A stretch of DNA of 64,000 bases from Capronia americana. Its lineage: Eukaryota; Ascomycota; Eurotiomycetes; Chaetothyriales; Herpotrichiellaceae. The notes beneath the pieces were generated by a model. The model ran no database searches. It was not told the DNA's origin and saw only the letters and a list, made by a program, of their open reading frames with translations. Position numbers and translations under genes: made by a program. This document shows positions 9,989-22,950 of this stretch, piece after piece (position 1 is the stretch's first letter; every line of letters starts with the position of its first letter). The stretch is taken from assembly GCA_016110215.1 (NCBI GenBank), contig JADWQD010000008.1, positions 744,001 through 808,000 of the forward strand. Reading direction: 5' to 3'.

Positions 9989-12156
9989 TCGTCCATGTCC
10001 TTCGCTTCTCCCCTTCCCAGACACCGCCTCAAGCCCGCTGTGCACGACAATTCCTCCAAAGGCAGGCATGAGCTACCCGAATCTACGGTGCACGGTTGCA
10101 CATGAAGCAAAGAGCGTGGTTTCAGACACACAAAACACCAGGAGTATCCCAGGGACATGACCTTTCACTTAGCAATGTCGTGCAACCATGCAAGGAACCT
10201 CGGGACCTATCGACGACGAGCCAGGTTTTGCACCACACGAACACAGATGGATCTATGATGAACGAATTCACGACCTATTGAGGGCGGCTCTTTGAGCGTA
10301 ACGTTTGAAACGATCATTTTGATGCGTTGCACAATTTTGGGTTAATGGTACTGTATCTTGCCTGCGCTGGCACATTTACGACTCATGCTATCACGACTGA
10401 GTGTAGATACCCCGATATAGACACGAATATGGGACATCGACATCGAACATCATAAGAATTGTATGTCATTTTGGGTTGACTTTCTCGGCTCTCTTCCAGG
10501 TTGCGAGCCCTACTGCGTGTTCGGTCGGTTTCGACGTCTCTTCTCTCCCCGTGCGCATGCTTCATGGCGACCACTTTACCATAAGCGCTCCCCCGACGCT
10601 TTTCCAACTCGACTGAAAGAATGAGCACCGCACCGTCATCAAATCAAAGCAATCTGCCGTGCCTCCATGGTGTAAAAAAGTGACCTCAAAAGTCAGCCAC
10701 ATGGCACCGACTGATTGGCGTGCTTTGTGAAAGTAAAATGGATGTTAGGTTCTGGCTGACCCGCCTCTGAGACAAGACCAAGACCAAGACCAAGGCCTAC
10801 GCCGCGGCCGCGTCCGTGGACATCTTGCGAGGGTATGTCCGTATGAATGTATATAACGTAGTCTCTGTTTCTCAAACCCTGTAAGCTTCGGCGCTTAGAG
10901 TAACTGGGTCGAGTCTCAGGACCCCAAACCAGCCCTGTGGACGCGAGCCGTAAGTGAGACCTGGGAACTTTTGCGGGTTCGGGTACTATACACCAAGCAT
11001 GGGACCATGGTGTACATACAGTAGCTTGCGACGAACCGAACTACGCCGTTTCTCTCGGGCATCTTTTCGCAACTTTTGGCGCCGTCGTCTCCGCGGGGTC
11101 TAACCGTACAGTAAGCTATGGAGTACGTACCGGTGGACAGAACTGTGCTATATGCTCCGTAACGGAGTACTCCAAAGTTCAGTCTCGGGCCACCCGTCTC
11201 CTGCCTGGTGAAGGTCCAGGGTAACATAAATATGCTCCCTATTCTCACCTCTCGGCGCCGCCTCTGCAGCGTGATTGATGGATGGTGAAGCAAAACGCGG
11301 GCGTTGGTCGATACACCCAGGAAGGAAGGAGAAATAAATGTGTTTTCCCCCCAGAGCTTATGTGTAAGGATAGGGGGGTCGATTTTGCTCGCGTTCGGGA
11401 CGTATTACATACAATATGTAGGCGAGGGGAAGGGGAAGGGGAAGCTGAAATGAAAGGGAGTGACCGTGTGCTCCGTACTTACACAGTAGGACTCATTTCT
11501 CTTCGAGGGCGGCAGAAAAGGAGAGGTCGACCACGCCTGGTAGGCGAGGAGGGGGTCACCCATCGGATCGGGATCTCGCCGGGGAGGGAGGGGGAAGAGT
11601 TACGTTTCTCTGGTCTGTACTCGGAGTGTCGGTATCCAGGGGACGTTTTTGGGGGGCCACATAGGTACAGTAGAAGATGGGCTTCCCTAGGCCTGGAGCA
11701 TTGTCCGCTGTACGTATGTACTGGAAGAGCCCGAGGGTAACTTCTGCGTAGGGACTGTTAAGGCCGACAAACTGAGACTACCGATGTTGGCCAGGTGGTA
11801 CTCGGTACTCGTACGGGCACTTGTACGGGGCGGACGCCATCACGTAGATGGTTGATACCAAAGGCATGAGGGGGAGAGGTCTGTTGTACGAGGATCGAGG
11901 GCGTACCCCCTGTGCACTGCATCGTTCATCCAAGCCGGTACGGCGTCCGAGTACAGGACTTTGGTCAGGGTGGAGAGGGGGGTATGTTCGCTGCGTTATT
12001 AGCCTTTGCAACCTTGTCCGACTCTAGATGTTAGGAGCTCCACAGATGCGTAGTGCCTACTACCGTAACTGTCGTCAAAATTCCTAGTAAGACACTCTGG
12101 CTTCTGCTTCTCTCCTTCTTTGCTAACGCCGTTGCTTCGCGTACACAGTACTCTGA
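9989..12156. other. Intergenic, 2.2 kb, with simple-sequence patches
   Basis: No supported gene. It contains purine-rich patches (GGGGAA repeats near 11425-11445), an AGACCA/AGACCAAG run near 10775-10795, and palindrome-rich text based on GTACTC/GAGTAC (for example 11163-11172 and 11800-11818). The longest ORF (11282-11740, +) has no recognisable features. Confidence 0.5.
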
Positions 12157-13710
12157 TCATATTTTATCCTCACTAGTTGACAACCTGCTGCCTTCCCCTG
12201 CCGCGAGCTTCAAACTGGCTGCGCCGCTGGCCAGAGCGCCATTGCCCCCATATCCGTCTCTTCGCTCAAGCTCTCTCCTCCTACTGACCTTCGCTAATAA
12301 CCCGCCAGCTCCATCCCTCTCCTCGCCTTTCTCTTCCTTCTCCAGCCTCCTGGCCTTCAGCTCCTCCTCGACGTCGTCCCTCCAGCTCGCAATGTCAGGG
12401 GGGATGTAGTTCATTTGCACGCTCGGCGCGCCCCTAATCGCCGCGAGCTGTTCCCTGACATGCCGTATGATCTTCTCAATGTCAGCGCGGGAGTTGAGGT
12501 TTTCTCTCCGCCAGCTGCCCAGGTTGGGGTACAGCGTGAAGCCTTCTTTTCTGAAGGCGTCGCGGTACGGCATATTTTCTGGTAGTGCTGGGTCGAGAGT
12601 GCGGTCTGCGCCGATGAGGATGGAAGTCTCATGCGCCCACGCGCGGGCGACATTGCGGGGCGTATAACCTCCTCCACCGACCACGAGCATAGGGATGCCA
12701 TATGACTTTATGAATGATGCGCATGCGCCGTGGCCGCGGATGTTCAGATTGAAGCAACCGAGCCGGTCGTGCCCGAGACTATCGGCGCCGCATTGTAATA
12801 CGATGGCTGTTGGGTGAAAGATTTTGATTGCAGGATCGACAACATTGCGGAAGAGGTAGTCATAGGATTCGTCGTCGATGCCGTCGTTCAAGGGCACGTT
12901 GATCGTGTAGTTCTTTCCGGGGTTGTCCGGGTGAATTGGACCTGTTGATTCGAGCGGGCCAGTCCCGGGAAAGAAAACTTCCTTGTCATATTTGTGGAAC
13001 GAGACGCACATGACCCGGTCGGTGGACCAGAAGGCTTGTTCTACGCCGTCGCCGTGGTGGACATCGATGTCGACGTAAAGAACCCGGGGATGATATCTCA
13101 GTAATTGGAGTATTGCAAGCACGATGTCATTGACGTAGCAGAACCCTGACGCCTCTGCCTTTTTCGCGTGGTGGAGACCGCCACTCCAGTTGATCGCAAT
13201 GTCGGATTGTTTGGCGCAGAGTTTTCGAGCCGCGTCGATGGAGGCGCCGGTGTAGGTGGAGCAGAATGCAAACAAGCCGTCGAAGATAGGACAGTCGTCG
13301 CCTACACCGAAGATGTGTGACGAGTAGCCTAACGTCCCGGTGGCGAGTTCAGGGTACATCTCGTATATGTTCTGCGGCGTGGCTACAGAGAGGAAGTCGA
13401 CGTATTCGTCCTTATGGAATTCCGCGAGTTCTTCTTTGGTGGCGGCGCGAGAGACGTAGCTGTCCATTGCGTGGTGCATGCCGTACGACAGAACCAAGGA
13501 CTTTGTCAGGGTGAGGCGCCATGGTTTCATGGGGTGTGTTTGTCCGAAGTGGTGGTTTTCTACATTTGGGTTGTAATGCCATGATACTGTATAGCCTTTC
13601 GGACGGGGGACGCCGTTCTCTTCAAGTTCGCGCTGGAGGCCAGTAGAAAGAGTGAATGTTGGATTGGGGTTGGTATGTGACAAGTCTTGATATTCCTGCA
13701 CGACGGCCAT
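12157..13710 (-). CDS. HOS2: Class I histone deacetylase, Hos2/HDAC3 type
   Basis: Single exon, Met at 13710, 517 aa. The N-terminus carries [16 protein letters not shown] then HPMKPWRL, typical of Hos2/HosA rather than Rpd3. The arginase/deacetylase fold follows with the catalytic His pair in GGLHHAKK (about residue 180), zinc ligands in DIDVHHGDG (about 210-218), the Asp zinc ligand region [11 protein letters not shown], and the catalytic Tyr in GGGGYTPRN (about 345). The last about 90 residues are charged and low in complexity. Hos2 deacetylates histone H3/H4 tails, in yeast as part of the Set3 complex. It lies head-to-head with the ING/PHD gene across a 667-bp shared upstream region. Confidence 0.93.
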   Translation of the reverse strand: MAVVQEYQDLSHTNPNPTFTLSTGLQRELEENGVPRPKGYTVSWHYNPNVENHHFGQTHPMKPWRLTLTKSLVLSYGMHHAMDSYVSRAATKEELAEFHKDEYVDFLSVATPQNIYEMYPELATGTLGYSSHIFGVGDDCPIFDGLFAFCSTYTGASIDAARKLCAKQSDIAINWSGGLHHAKKAEASGFCYVNDIVLAILQLLRYHPRVLYVDIDVHHGDGVEQAFWSTDRVMCVSFHKYDKEVFFPGTGPLESTGPIHPDNPGKNYTINVPLNDGIDDESYDYLFRNVVDPAIKIFHPTAIVLQCGADSLGHDRLGCFNLNIRGHGACASFIKSYGIPMLVVGGGGYTPRNVARAWAHETSILIGADRTLDPALPENMPYRDAFRKEGFTLYPNLGSWRRENLNSRADIEKIIRHVREQLAAIRGAPSVQMNYIPPDIASWRDDVEEELKARRLEKEEKGEERDGAGGLLAKVSRRRELERRDGYGGNGALASGAASLKLAAGEGSRLSTSEDKI

Positions 13711-14377
13711 CTTTATATTATAGGTAGTGAGATAGACGGTCACTCAAGTCGATAATGGAGCGCGGGATGATGTTTTATTGATGACATTCCGTGCCTTATT
13801 CTTCTGTTGGTACCCAGTACTGTGAAGGTCTTGCGGCTGGTGGCCACTGGCTTCAAGGAAAGGTGGAGCTGCACATTCGCTTAGCCTCGCTTGTAGTAGT
13901 CCGTAGAATTAAGTGAAGTGATTAGCGTTCGGAAAGTACAACTGTTGATGCCTTGCAATCAAATTCTCACATGAAACGGAGAAGAGTGACCAGAGTCTTC
14001 ACTGACGCAGAAATGTGGCTGAGAAACACTTAAGTGTGGCGTTAAGACAGCCACCCATACATCCACTAAGCTGAAAGAGGTTAGGTGACAATGCCGCTGC
14101 CCATCACAAGGCTCTGTTCTTCCCTCGCCTTCCTCTTGCGTCTTTCAGCTTGACTTCATCAATTTCGCAATAATGACCGCGTTGATCATCACGACCTCTC
14201 TGAAGTAAGGGCCACTTATCTTCCCACACGGCTAAGAACCGACTTTTCGATCTTTTTGCTGCTGTGGCGGTTGCCGGAACGCGCAATAAGCGAGAAAAGC
14301 CAAAAAGTCGAGAGGCGTGTTACCCTACGTTGAGACTCACTCGCTTGTCTCAGTCTTATTTTCTTACATTCACCACG
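13711..14377. promoter_or_regulatory. Shared divergent upstream region of HOS2 and the ING gene
   Basis: The 667 bp between two divergent start codons must hold both core promoters. I see no strong TATA box or named operator. Pairing of a deacetylase and an ING protein suggests co-expression, but that is inference. Confidence 0.5.
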
Positions 14378-15739
14378 ATGGCGTCAAATGAAGACTGCGC
14401 CTCTGTATTGGAGCAATTCATTCATGATGCAGCCAACCTGCCCGCTGAGATCACCCACATGATGGAGGAAATCCAGGCCAAGGACAAAGATCTTCAGAAA
14501 CACTTGTCCGTTGTGAACCAGAAAGACTCCAACATTCAGAAGCATCTCAAGACCAATGGAGTGCTGGCACCTCATCCGAAGGAGAATGAGTATGCCGATT
14601 TGGTGAAGAAGAACTTCGATCTCTGCTTGGCGCTCCAAGACCAGAAAATCGCATTGAGTGAAAAGGCGTGCATGCTTCTCGAACGCCAGGTCAAGAAACT
14701 GGACGTCAAAATCAGAGAGCTGCAAAACGATGGCCAGCTTCAGGATGGACCGCCTCTACCGAGTGTTTTCAATCGCAAGGCCGAAGCGCAAAAGCCTTTT
14801 CTCGAGTTGCCCACCAACATCCCTCTGCAAAATGCGTCTGTCAGTGCTCTCAACGCAAATGCTCATAGGGCTAACGCGCAAACGGCGGCTACCATGCAGC
14901 AGCCGCAGCCAAGAACATTGCCACAGATTACTACCGCGAGCGCCCCTACGCAACGAAGTTCGGCCCCTGCGACGCCGGCTTCGGCAGTACAGCAACAACG
15001 TCAACGAGAGCGTGAACAGTCCCTTGGAGCTGAGAACAAGCGACGGAAGCTTGGAAATCCACTTGCCGGCGCAAATCTCCCTGCGCAGCCCTCGGGTCTA
15101 CGTCAGTCGTCGCTTGGGCCAGGTACTCCGAAGGCGGGAACTCCCACGGGCACAGGCACAAGTCGCGCCGGCAGCATTCCTCGAACTACTGGTGCTCAAC
15201 AGGCTGCGGCACCTCCCAAGAAGTCAGGCCTTCCTAAGAAAGTCATCTCACATCAGCAGGTCAACAAGCTCAAACAAAAAGCAGCAAATAAGGGAAGATT
15301 GTCTGTTGGACGAAAGAAGGGTCAATCCCCATCAGTGCGCGGGGGACGCGGCGGCACGGCAGCGTCGGAAGATGCAGACTCAGCCCTGTCATCAGCAGAC
15401 GCCTCAGAGACGGATGCATCACAATCGAGAAGAGGACGCGGCAACAAGAAGCAGCAACCACCTGTGGCCGAGGATGCTGATGCTGAAGCCGGCGAGGATG
15501 AAGAAATGGACGACGACGACGGAGAAGACGACAAGGTTTACTGTTTCTGCCACCAGCGCAGCTACGGTGAGATGGTGGCTTGCGAGAACGAGGATTGTCC
15601 TTACCAGTGGTTCCATACAGGATGCTTGAACATGAAGAAAGTGCCCGACGAGGATGAAGACTGGTATTGTCCGCACTGCAGAGAGAAGCCAGCGATTATC
15701 GAGAAAGTCCAGCGGAAAATGCAGACTGGCACGAAGTAG
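14378..15739 (+). CDS. ING-family PHD-finger protein (Yng2-like)
   Basis: Single exon, 453 aa, started at the Met that opens the ING domain (an in-frame Met at 14264 would add 38 unsupported residues). Residues 1-115 form the helical ING domain (VLEQFIHDAANLPAEI, then a coiled coil ending LDVKIREL). The middle is Gln/Ala/Pro/Ser-rich with basic patches. An acidic run precedes a C-terminal PHD finger at about 387-435 (YCFCHQRSYGEMVACENEDC, WFHTGC, WYCPHC), the C4HC3 pattern that reads H3K4 methylation. The N-terminal wording resembles Yng2 of the NuA4 acetyltransferase more than Pho23; this assignment is inference. It is divergent from HOS2. Confidence 0.88.
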   Translation: MASNEDCASVLEQFIHDAANLPAEITHMMEEIQAKDKDLQKHLSVVNQKDSNIQKHLKTNGVLAPHPKENEYADLVKKNFDLCLALQDQKIALSEKACMLLERQVKKLDVKIRELQNDGQLQDGPPLPSVFNRKAEAQKPFLELPTNIPLQNASVSALNANAHRANAQTAATMQQPQPRTLPQITTASAPTQRSSAPATPASAVQQQRQREREQSLGAENKRRKLGNPLAGANLPAQPSGLRQSSLGPGTPKAGTPTGTGTSRAGSIPRTTGAQQAAAPPKKSGLPKKVISHQQVNKLKQKAANKGRLSVGRKKGQSPSVRGGRGGTAASEDADSALSSADASETDASQSRRGRGNKKQQPPVAEDADAEAGEDEEMDDDDGEDDKVYCFCHQRSYGEMVACENEDCPYQWFHTGCLNMKKVPDEDEDWYCPHCREKPAIIEKVQRKMQTGTK

Positions 15740-16862
15740 AGACGGACAAATCTCATGTCGAGTTGAGAGCCGCCCCGTCAGTGTCTTGCATAAATCTCAT
15801 CACGGTTCCCAATGCTCGATCTGTCTTCATCACTCCCCGAGTCACATTCCATTAGGCCTGCATGCAATCATACGGGCATGGCAGGAGGAGCCAATATCCC
15901 CGGTGTCGCCCGTTGGTTGAGAGCGTCCCTCGAGCTGGAGTGACACTTGCCTTACGGGTCACACAAGCATGTTTTCCGAGCGGTTGTGGCGGGAAGGATG
16001 GGTTGAAGTAGTTTACGCGATGTTCCGAAATCCTGCTGGAGGGAGCATTGGGAAGCTTTCCGAAGATGGGACGGACGAACATCTGTCAGGTGTCTGGTAC
16101 ATCCGAGATCCCCGAGTCTCGACACCCCGGCTGCCCTGAGGACCAGCTGCGGTCAAGCGGAAACGAAGCATTTTGTTTCACGTGGCATCAGCGACAGTGT
16201 ACGCGTACGAGTTAGCAGAAGAAAAACCGGCTTCGTAATGGATGGGCCTTACAATTAACAAATTGAGCAACCAAGCTGTCGTGCATTATCTCTTGCCGAA
16301 TGGCGTACTCGTAGTGTCCTCGGTAGCGGGAGGGGAAGATCGATCGTGAGATTCAGCGAATAAAAGCGACGTATTGTCGGCGCCAGCGGTGGCCATGCTT
16401 GAACATCAGCTTGCTTGATGCCTGTCACTCCGGCAGCTGGGCAGGCGTGACAGGCCAAGCCGGCGTGTTCCAAGAAGTCGAGGTGGGCTGGTGACGAAGC
16501 TAGTTGATGGGCTCCAGCAAGCCTAACGAGCCGCGTCCCAGCCTAAGCAGCGCCTAACCAGCTGAAACCCCTGCAACTAGCCTGGAGCTCTCCGCATCTC
16601 TCGTCTCTCGTCACCAGTCGCCGGTCAAACAAGAAGCCATCGACCGCAGCAACTCTCCTCACCGAGCTCACCTGTTCGCGTCCAATCTATTCCACCTCGT
16701 GTGGCTGTAAAAGAGCAGGAGTCGCACAAGTGACTGACAGCTCGTTTGCTCCCTGCCCTCTTCTTCCTCTTCTTTTGTTCGGTTTCCCTTCTTCCACATG
16801 CGCAGCACACTCTGAATCAGCTCGGACCCAGGGTCGATTGATCGTCTCCACACCCAGTCACC
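15740..16862. other. Intergenic, 1.1 kb, no gene seen
   Basis: No supported coding region. The last 250 bp before 16863 are rich in CT stretches, as in fungal promoters and 5' UTRs. Confidence 0.5.
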
Positions 16863-19800
16863 ATGAGCTCCGAGAGGGAGAAGAACGAACTCAAATCTCA
16901 AGGCGCTGTCGAGGCTGCCCAGAACCCCGACAGCTCCGTGACCGGCGACGATGCGACACGAGTGATTTTAGACGAGAGCAAGAAGGCTGGGTCCGCTGCC
17001 CTGGAGTTTAATCCTGATGCCTCGCCTGAAGAAAAGGCCGCGCAAGCCAGATCGGTGAGATTTGGAGAAAACGCGGTTAAACCATACACCACTGACAACG
17101 CCATAGCGGCAGAATGCTACCGGTCGTCCACCAAAAGGCGTCGGAATAGCCACTGACATTGTGAGTAATATTATTATTCTCATATCTGGCTCATATCTCC
17201 ACTGCTGACCGAGACCCTGCGACAGGACGACGGAAAGCCTGACCAGTACGATCTCCCTCCACCCGAGTCTGCAGCCGTTGCCGTGAAAGCAAACACCCCT
17301 ATACCTGAGCCTGGTGCGGCCAATGGAGTGTCCCGGGAGGAGGAAGAGCAGTGGCACAAGGTCGGGTGGGCTCCGCGCTTCGGCTCTGGTGAGAGGGAAG
17401 AAGATATGGACGAACGCAACTTATTAGACCACCAGACTGCCCTCGAGGGCAAGCTGGATGAGAAATTCTTCGGTGGTGCGTATACACTCTTCACGATTAC
17501 ATGGCCGTATCACTGAGGCTTCCAGATTGGTACCATAACACGGCTGTCATCGTCTTTGCCTGCATCGCATCATGGCTGATTGCTACCCTCGGAGGCGGCC
17601 TCGCATGGGTCATTATCATCATGGCTACGTGCGGCACATACTACAGGACCTCGATCAGACGTGTGAGGCGAAACTTCAGAGACGACATCACGCGGGAAAT
17701 GGCCAAAGCTCGCCTGGAGACCGACACGGAAAGTCTCGAGTGGATGAACAGCTTCCTCGTCAAGTTCTGGCCAATCTACGCGCCACAGCTGGCAAAGGGT
17801 ATCATCATGTCGGTGGATCAAGTCCTCAGCACGTCTACTCCAGCCTTCCTTGACAGCATGAGACTTGAGGCTTTCGTTCTGGGTACGAAGCCGCCCCGCA
17901 TCGAACACGTCAAGACTTACCCTAGAGCGGAAGACGACATTGTGATGATGGATTGGAAGTTTAGCTTCACCCCAACGGACACCATGGATATGACCGCTCG
18001 CCAGCTCAAAACTAAGATCAACCCAAAGGTTGTTCTTGAAATTCGGATCGGCAAAGGGGTCGTCAGCAAGTCAATGAAGGTCATTGTTGAAGATTTCGAG
18101 TTCTCCGGATTGATGCGAGTCAAGATGAAGCTGCAGATCGCCTACCCTCATATCGAGCGCGTCGACATCTGCTTCCTCGGCCGACCGACTATCGACTACG
18201 TCTGCAAGCCTCTGGGCGGAGAGACATTCGGCTTCGACATCAATTTTATCCCTGGACTGGAGAACTTTATCAAAGAACAGATCCACGGAAACCTTGCGCC
18301 AATCATGTACGAACCCAATGTCTTCCCCATTGAAGTGGCCAAACTGTTATCAGGCAATCCGATTGACCTAGCGATCGGTGTTGTGGCCGTTTCAATTCAC
18401 AACGCACATGGACTAAAGAACCCCGACAAGTTCTCAGGCACGCCGGATCCGTACGTCGTTGCGTCTCTCAACAATGCCAAGGAGCTTGCACGTACCAAGA
18501 CAATTCATGAAGACCACAACCCCCGCTGGAACGAGACCTTGTACATCATCATCACCAATTTTACGGATTCCCTTACATTGCAGGTCTATGATTATAACGA
18601 CGTCCGCAAAGACAAGCACCTCGGCACGGCTACATTCGCCTTAGACCGGTTGGAAGGTGCGTCAGAGTACGAAAATCTGTCCGTCGATGTCCTCGCAAAC
18701 GGAAAACATCGAGGAGTTCTAAACTGCGACATTCGGTTCTTCCCCGTCTTGGAGCCGGAGAAACTCGACACCGGAGAGATCTTGCCGCCGCCAGAATCGA
18801 ACACCGGTATTGCAAGAATCACAATCGAACAAGCTAAGGATCTGGACGGCAGCAAAAGTCTGGTTGGTGCGTTCGATCCTTATGCCGTGCTGCTTCTCAA
18901 CGGCAAGGAGATCCATAAGACCAACACGCCCAAGCACACTAATAACCCGGTCTTCTCGGACAATTCCAAGTCAGTATTGATCACGGATCGCAAGAAGGCC
19001 AGAATCGGCCTAGTGATCAAAGACAGCCGTGACCTTGCGACAGACCCCATATTGGGCACTTACCAGATCAAGTTGGATGATATGATCAAACTCGTTGACA
19101 GCGGCCAAGAGTGGTACAACTTGCACGGGACGTCGACTGGGTCTAAGGTCAAGTTGGGGCTGGACTGGAAGCCTGTTGCCCTGAAAGGCATCACTGGCTC
19201 TGGTGGTTATATCACGCCGGTCGGTGTGATGCGCATTCATGTCCAGAGTGCGAAGAATCTGCGAAACTACGAGACGATGGGCAAGTCAGATCCGTACGCC
19301 AGAGTCTTACTGTCAAGCATCCCCAAGGGTCGGACTGTCACCTACAAAAATGAGCTCAATCCTACTTGGGATGAAGTCATCTATGTCCCGATACATACGC
19401 CGACTGAGCGGCTGATACTCGAGGTGATGGACGAGGAGAAGCTCGGTAAAGATCGCTCGTTAGGACTGGTACAAATCGCAGCTTCCGACTACATGAAAGA
19501 AGCCGATGAGGGCGGATATGAAGTCCATGATACGAAAACCCAATTATCGGAGGGATTGCGGATGGGCGGTGCTGGCGAAGCAAAGGGCACCATCCAATAC
19601 ACTGTGTCCTTCTTCCCGACCTTGAATGTGATGGACCCAGAAGAAGAGGAAGAAGAACGAAAGGCCCAAGCTGCTCTTGAAGCTCCAGGTGGAACCGTCA
19701 CGCCTAGTCACAGCAAGAAGTCGTCGGTTGATGCGAGACCATCGACAGAAGTCGCCAGACCAAGCGCGGATTTGCGGAAAAGCTTGGATAAGGCTGGCAA

Positions 19801-21575
19801 GCTTAACGGCTTAGCAAATGGAACACCATCCTTCAAAGACTCTATCGCATCGGGCATGAAGCAGGCTCCCAAGGTCAAAATCACGCCGGAAGATCTGCAC
19901 AAATACGGTAAGTTTGATGAAAATTCGAATGGATCCCAGCTGATCTCGAGCAGAATCTGGCCTCATTGTATTCAATATTATCGAAGGTCATTTCGCGCAC
20001 ACCGACGTGCAGCTCGAAGTGTTGATGGACGACCACGCCTTCCCGTCTTATACCTCTTCCAAAATCAGGCAGAAGGATCATCATTTCGGTGAGACTGGCG
20101 ACGCCATGGTTCGAGAAATCGAAATGTCCCGAATCACGCTGCGCTTGAGTGAGAAGGTCGACAAAACAGGCAAGGGAGACGATGACGATATCGTCGCCAA
20201 GTTGACTGGTCCTACGCTTCCCACACTGCAGCAATGCCTGTACAAGCCTACAGAGCTCACATTGAGGAGCAATAACGGCGCAATCAACAAAGTCGTGGTC
20301 AATCTCAAATATCTTCCCGTCAAGATGCAGCTTGACCCTAGCGAAAGTATCAACAACATGGGCACCTTGAGGGTTGACGTGATGGATGCGGCAGATCTTC
20401 CGTCAGCTGATCGCAACGGATATAGTGACCCATATTGCAAATTCAAGCTTAACGGCAAGGAGGTTTACAAGACGAAGACACAGAAGAAGACGCTTCACCC
20501 CGCCTGGAACGAATTCTTCGAGGTACAGGTCCCATCCCGGACAGCAGCTGACTTCAGAGTCGACGTCTACGATTGGGACTTTGGTGATAAAGCCGACCAC
20601 CTGGGCGCCGCCGTGCTTAACCTGCAGGTTCTGGAGCCATTTCAACCCCAAGAACTCTCGTACACCTTGGACGGAAAGTCAGGCGTTCTTCGACTTAGAA
20701 TGTTGTTCAAGCCCGACTACGTTGTTCGTACAAGACAAGGAACGTCGACCTTTTCAGGTACGTTTGCACCAGCAGGCAAAGTGGTAGGTGCTCCGGTGAA
20801 GGGTATCGGCAAAGTTGGTGGGGGAGTGGTCAAGGGTGCGTCTTTCATCAAACATGGCTTTTCCCGGGGGAAAAGCAGCAGAGAGGAAACACAATCCAGT
20901 GTCAATGGCACGAACGGTACAGCGGACGCTGCAGAAGGAGTAGTGACTCCGACGATGAACTCCCCCGCCAAAGACAGCTTGAGCCCCGTTGTGGATGGAG
21001 CTACCACACCAGCGACTCCGGCTACGCCGTCGCCCATGATGCACATGCGTACTAAGAGTAATCATTCGACTATCACGACCGCCAAAGGAGGAGAGACCGG
21101 CACGGCGAGCTTCATCATCGTGTCTGCTACTGGCTATCCCCCCAAGGCCGATGTCCAGGTCGTCTTGAAAATGGTGGGATCCAAAGGGTCCAAAGAAGTG
21201 CACAAGACGAAGGCCATCAGATCGGCTTCAGGAACTGTCGAATACGATGAAAACCAAGAGAACTTCAAAGTGTCGTGCTCGGCGGACACGCAGTTTGTGT
21301 TGCAAGTCAAAGATCACGATATGCTACGGTCCAAAGACCTCGGCGAGGCCATGTTCTTCGTCTCTGACCAAGGCAGCGGTTCCGAGCAATCTATCAAAGC
21401 GGGTACCGGGACAGTTACCATCCGCAGCAGCTTCGCAGCTAGCAATGGAGTCGCTGCCGACAGTTTGCGGCCAGCCACCAGTGGGCGAGATTCACCAGAC
21501 TCGAAGCGGGACGGACGACGAAGCTTCTTCGCGCGAAGAGATTTCAGCGGCTTGAGTGGAAAGCACGAGTCGTGA
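16863..21575 (+). CDS. Tricalbin-like ER-plasma membrane tether (SMP plus multiple C2)
   Basis: Five exons: 16863-17054, 17107-17160, 17226-17475, 17526-19907 and 19954-21575. Introns are 52, 65, 50 and 46 nt. The joined frame is exactly 1,500 codons (1,499 aa). An acidic/Pro-rich N-terminus is followed by a membrane hairpin at about 168-200 (TAVIVFACIASWLIATLGG), an SMP lipid-transfer domain (about 215-430), and C2 domains near 450-550, 597-710, 732-840, 959-1040, 1094-1200 and 1344-1430. Calcium-loop signatures such as SDPY and NPTWDE are clear in several. Tricalbins anchor cortical ER to the plasma membrane and move lipid through the SMP domain. The fourth intron restores SGLIVFNIIEG in the fourth C2. 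The tail has many Ser/Thr-Pro sites. Confidence 0.92.
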
Positions 21576-22950
21576 AGGTTTCGGAAACCCGGTCATCACG
21601 AATATTCTACCTTTTCAGCGTGGGCGTTTTCAAAGGCATCGGCACCAAGTACGACATGTTCACACGAACAGGGGAGCTTGGACGGCCCTTTCTCTTGCGC
21701 CGCCGTGTGGCCACAAAATTATGCTTGTCCTTCAGTGATACCAAAGTAGATATTGCTTCATCTTTTAATGGGTGGCTTTTGCTTGCAGAGGTTGGGGGGC
21801 TGTTAATTGCAGGCGGGCCGTGCTACCAAAAAGGAGATATCACATGAAGCCCTAGGCTAGACGCATCGATACCGAATGCTTCAATTCGAAGACATTAACG
21901 TGTTATCTCGCCCCGTTGTCTCGACGGGGCTTTCCGGAGGCTCACCGCCACCCGATTTAAGGTCACAACACCAGCTAGAGTTAACTAGTAGTTAGAATGA
22001 GCACGAGCTCAAGGGAGAGGTGATTTCTGGTGCACTTTGGTTGCCGATGCCCGTAGTCATGGACAACGTGAGATATTTTCCCGACAATATTTTTTCCATC
22101 GATCTGTCTGGCTCGGCACAAATTGCAGCGAATATGGCCGTGATGGCGGCGACGCAATTGCACAGCGGCTTGCATCACCCGGTCTGGAAAAGCCGGTGAA
22201 ACATGCGATTCTGGCGGTCCCTCTAGGCTTGAACCGGCTTAGAGGAGCAATTAATGGAGAACATTTCCTTGCTGGCGGATCTTCGACGGGGCGGACGTGG
22301 GCGAGCGGTCATTTTGGGTGGGGTGAGACTGGTGATGGAGGGGGATCGTCGTCGCCCAGATTGTCGTCGATCGCGAGGAGAATACCGCTGGATACAACAC
22401 TGATGGACGTCTGTGCCCAACAAATTCGTTGATCGGAGAAAGAGGAACCATATATTGAGGTGCATCTTCGCCTTAGCCAGTCAGTAAAGACAATCTACTT
22501 GCGACTCACCTCTCCGCTTGTCTACTCGACGACCCATCACCAACCCGACCGCAGGTCCAATTACACGATCGCAGTATTAGGTGAGTCCTGACCGCCAAAT
22601 GCCTATCCTGCTTGCTGGAACGGTGCGATGGAGCCGTCGCAATCGCCCGACGTCATTTGCCCGCTGCACACGCACATGCATGCAAGTGATGAAATCCTGT
22701 CCAAAAGCTTCCTCATTGAGGGAGCTTGAGCTCTGCTTTTTCATCATCTTCTCATCCCACTTTCATTCTCCAGGTTTTCTCGATTCTCACTTTTACCTTA
22801 CTTCACCCTTCCCCTGACTTCGAACTGCCTGGTCGAACCTCGACTGACTATCGCTAATTCATCTCCAAAGACCCCAGCTGGACCTGAAACTGTCCCCGGG
22901 TCTTGTTCCGAATCCCCAGTATCGTTGTCTCGCAACCTAGAGCTACAGCC
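21576..22950. other. Intergenic, 1.4 kb, no gene seen
   Basis: No coding region supported. Pyrimidine-rich DNA from about 22720 to 22900 (CTTTTTCATCATCTTCTC-type) probably belongs to the uridylyltransferase promoter and leader. Confidence 0.5.

Noticed and set aside
11282..11740. 152-codon plus-strand ORF
   Set aside because: Translation of purine-rich simple sequence (Arg/Gly/Glu-rich); no family resemblance.
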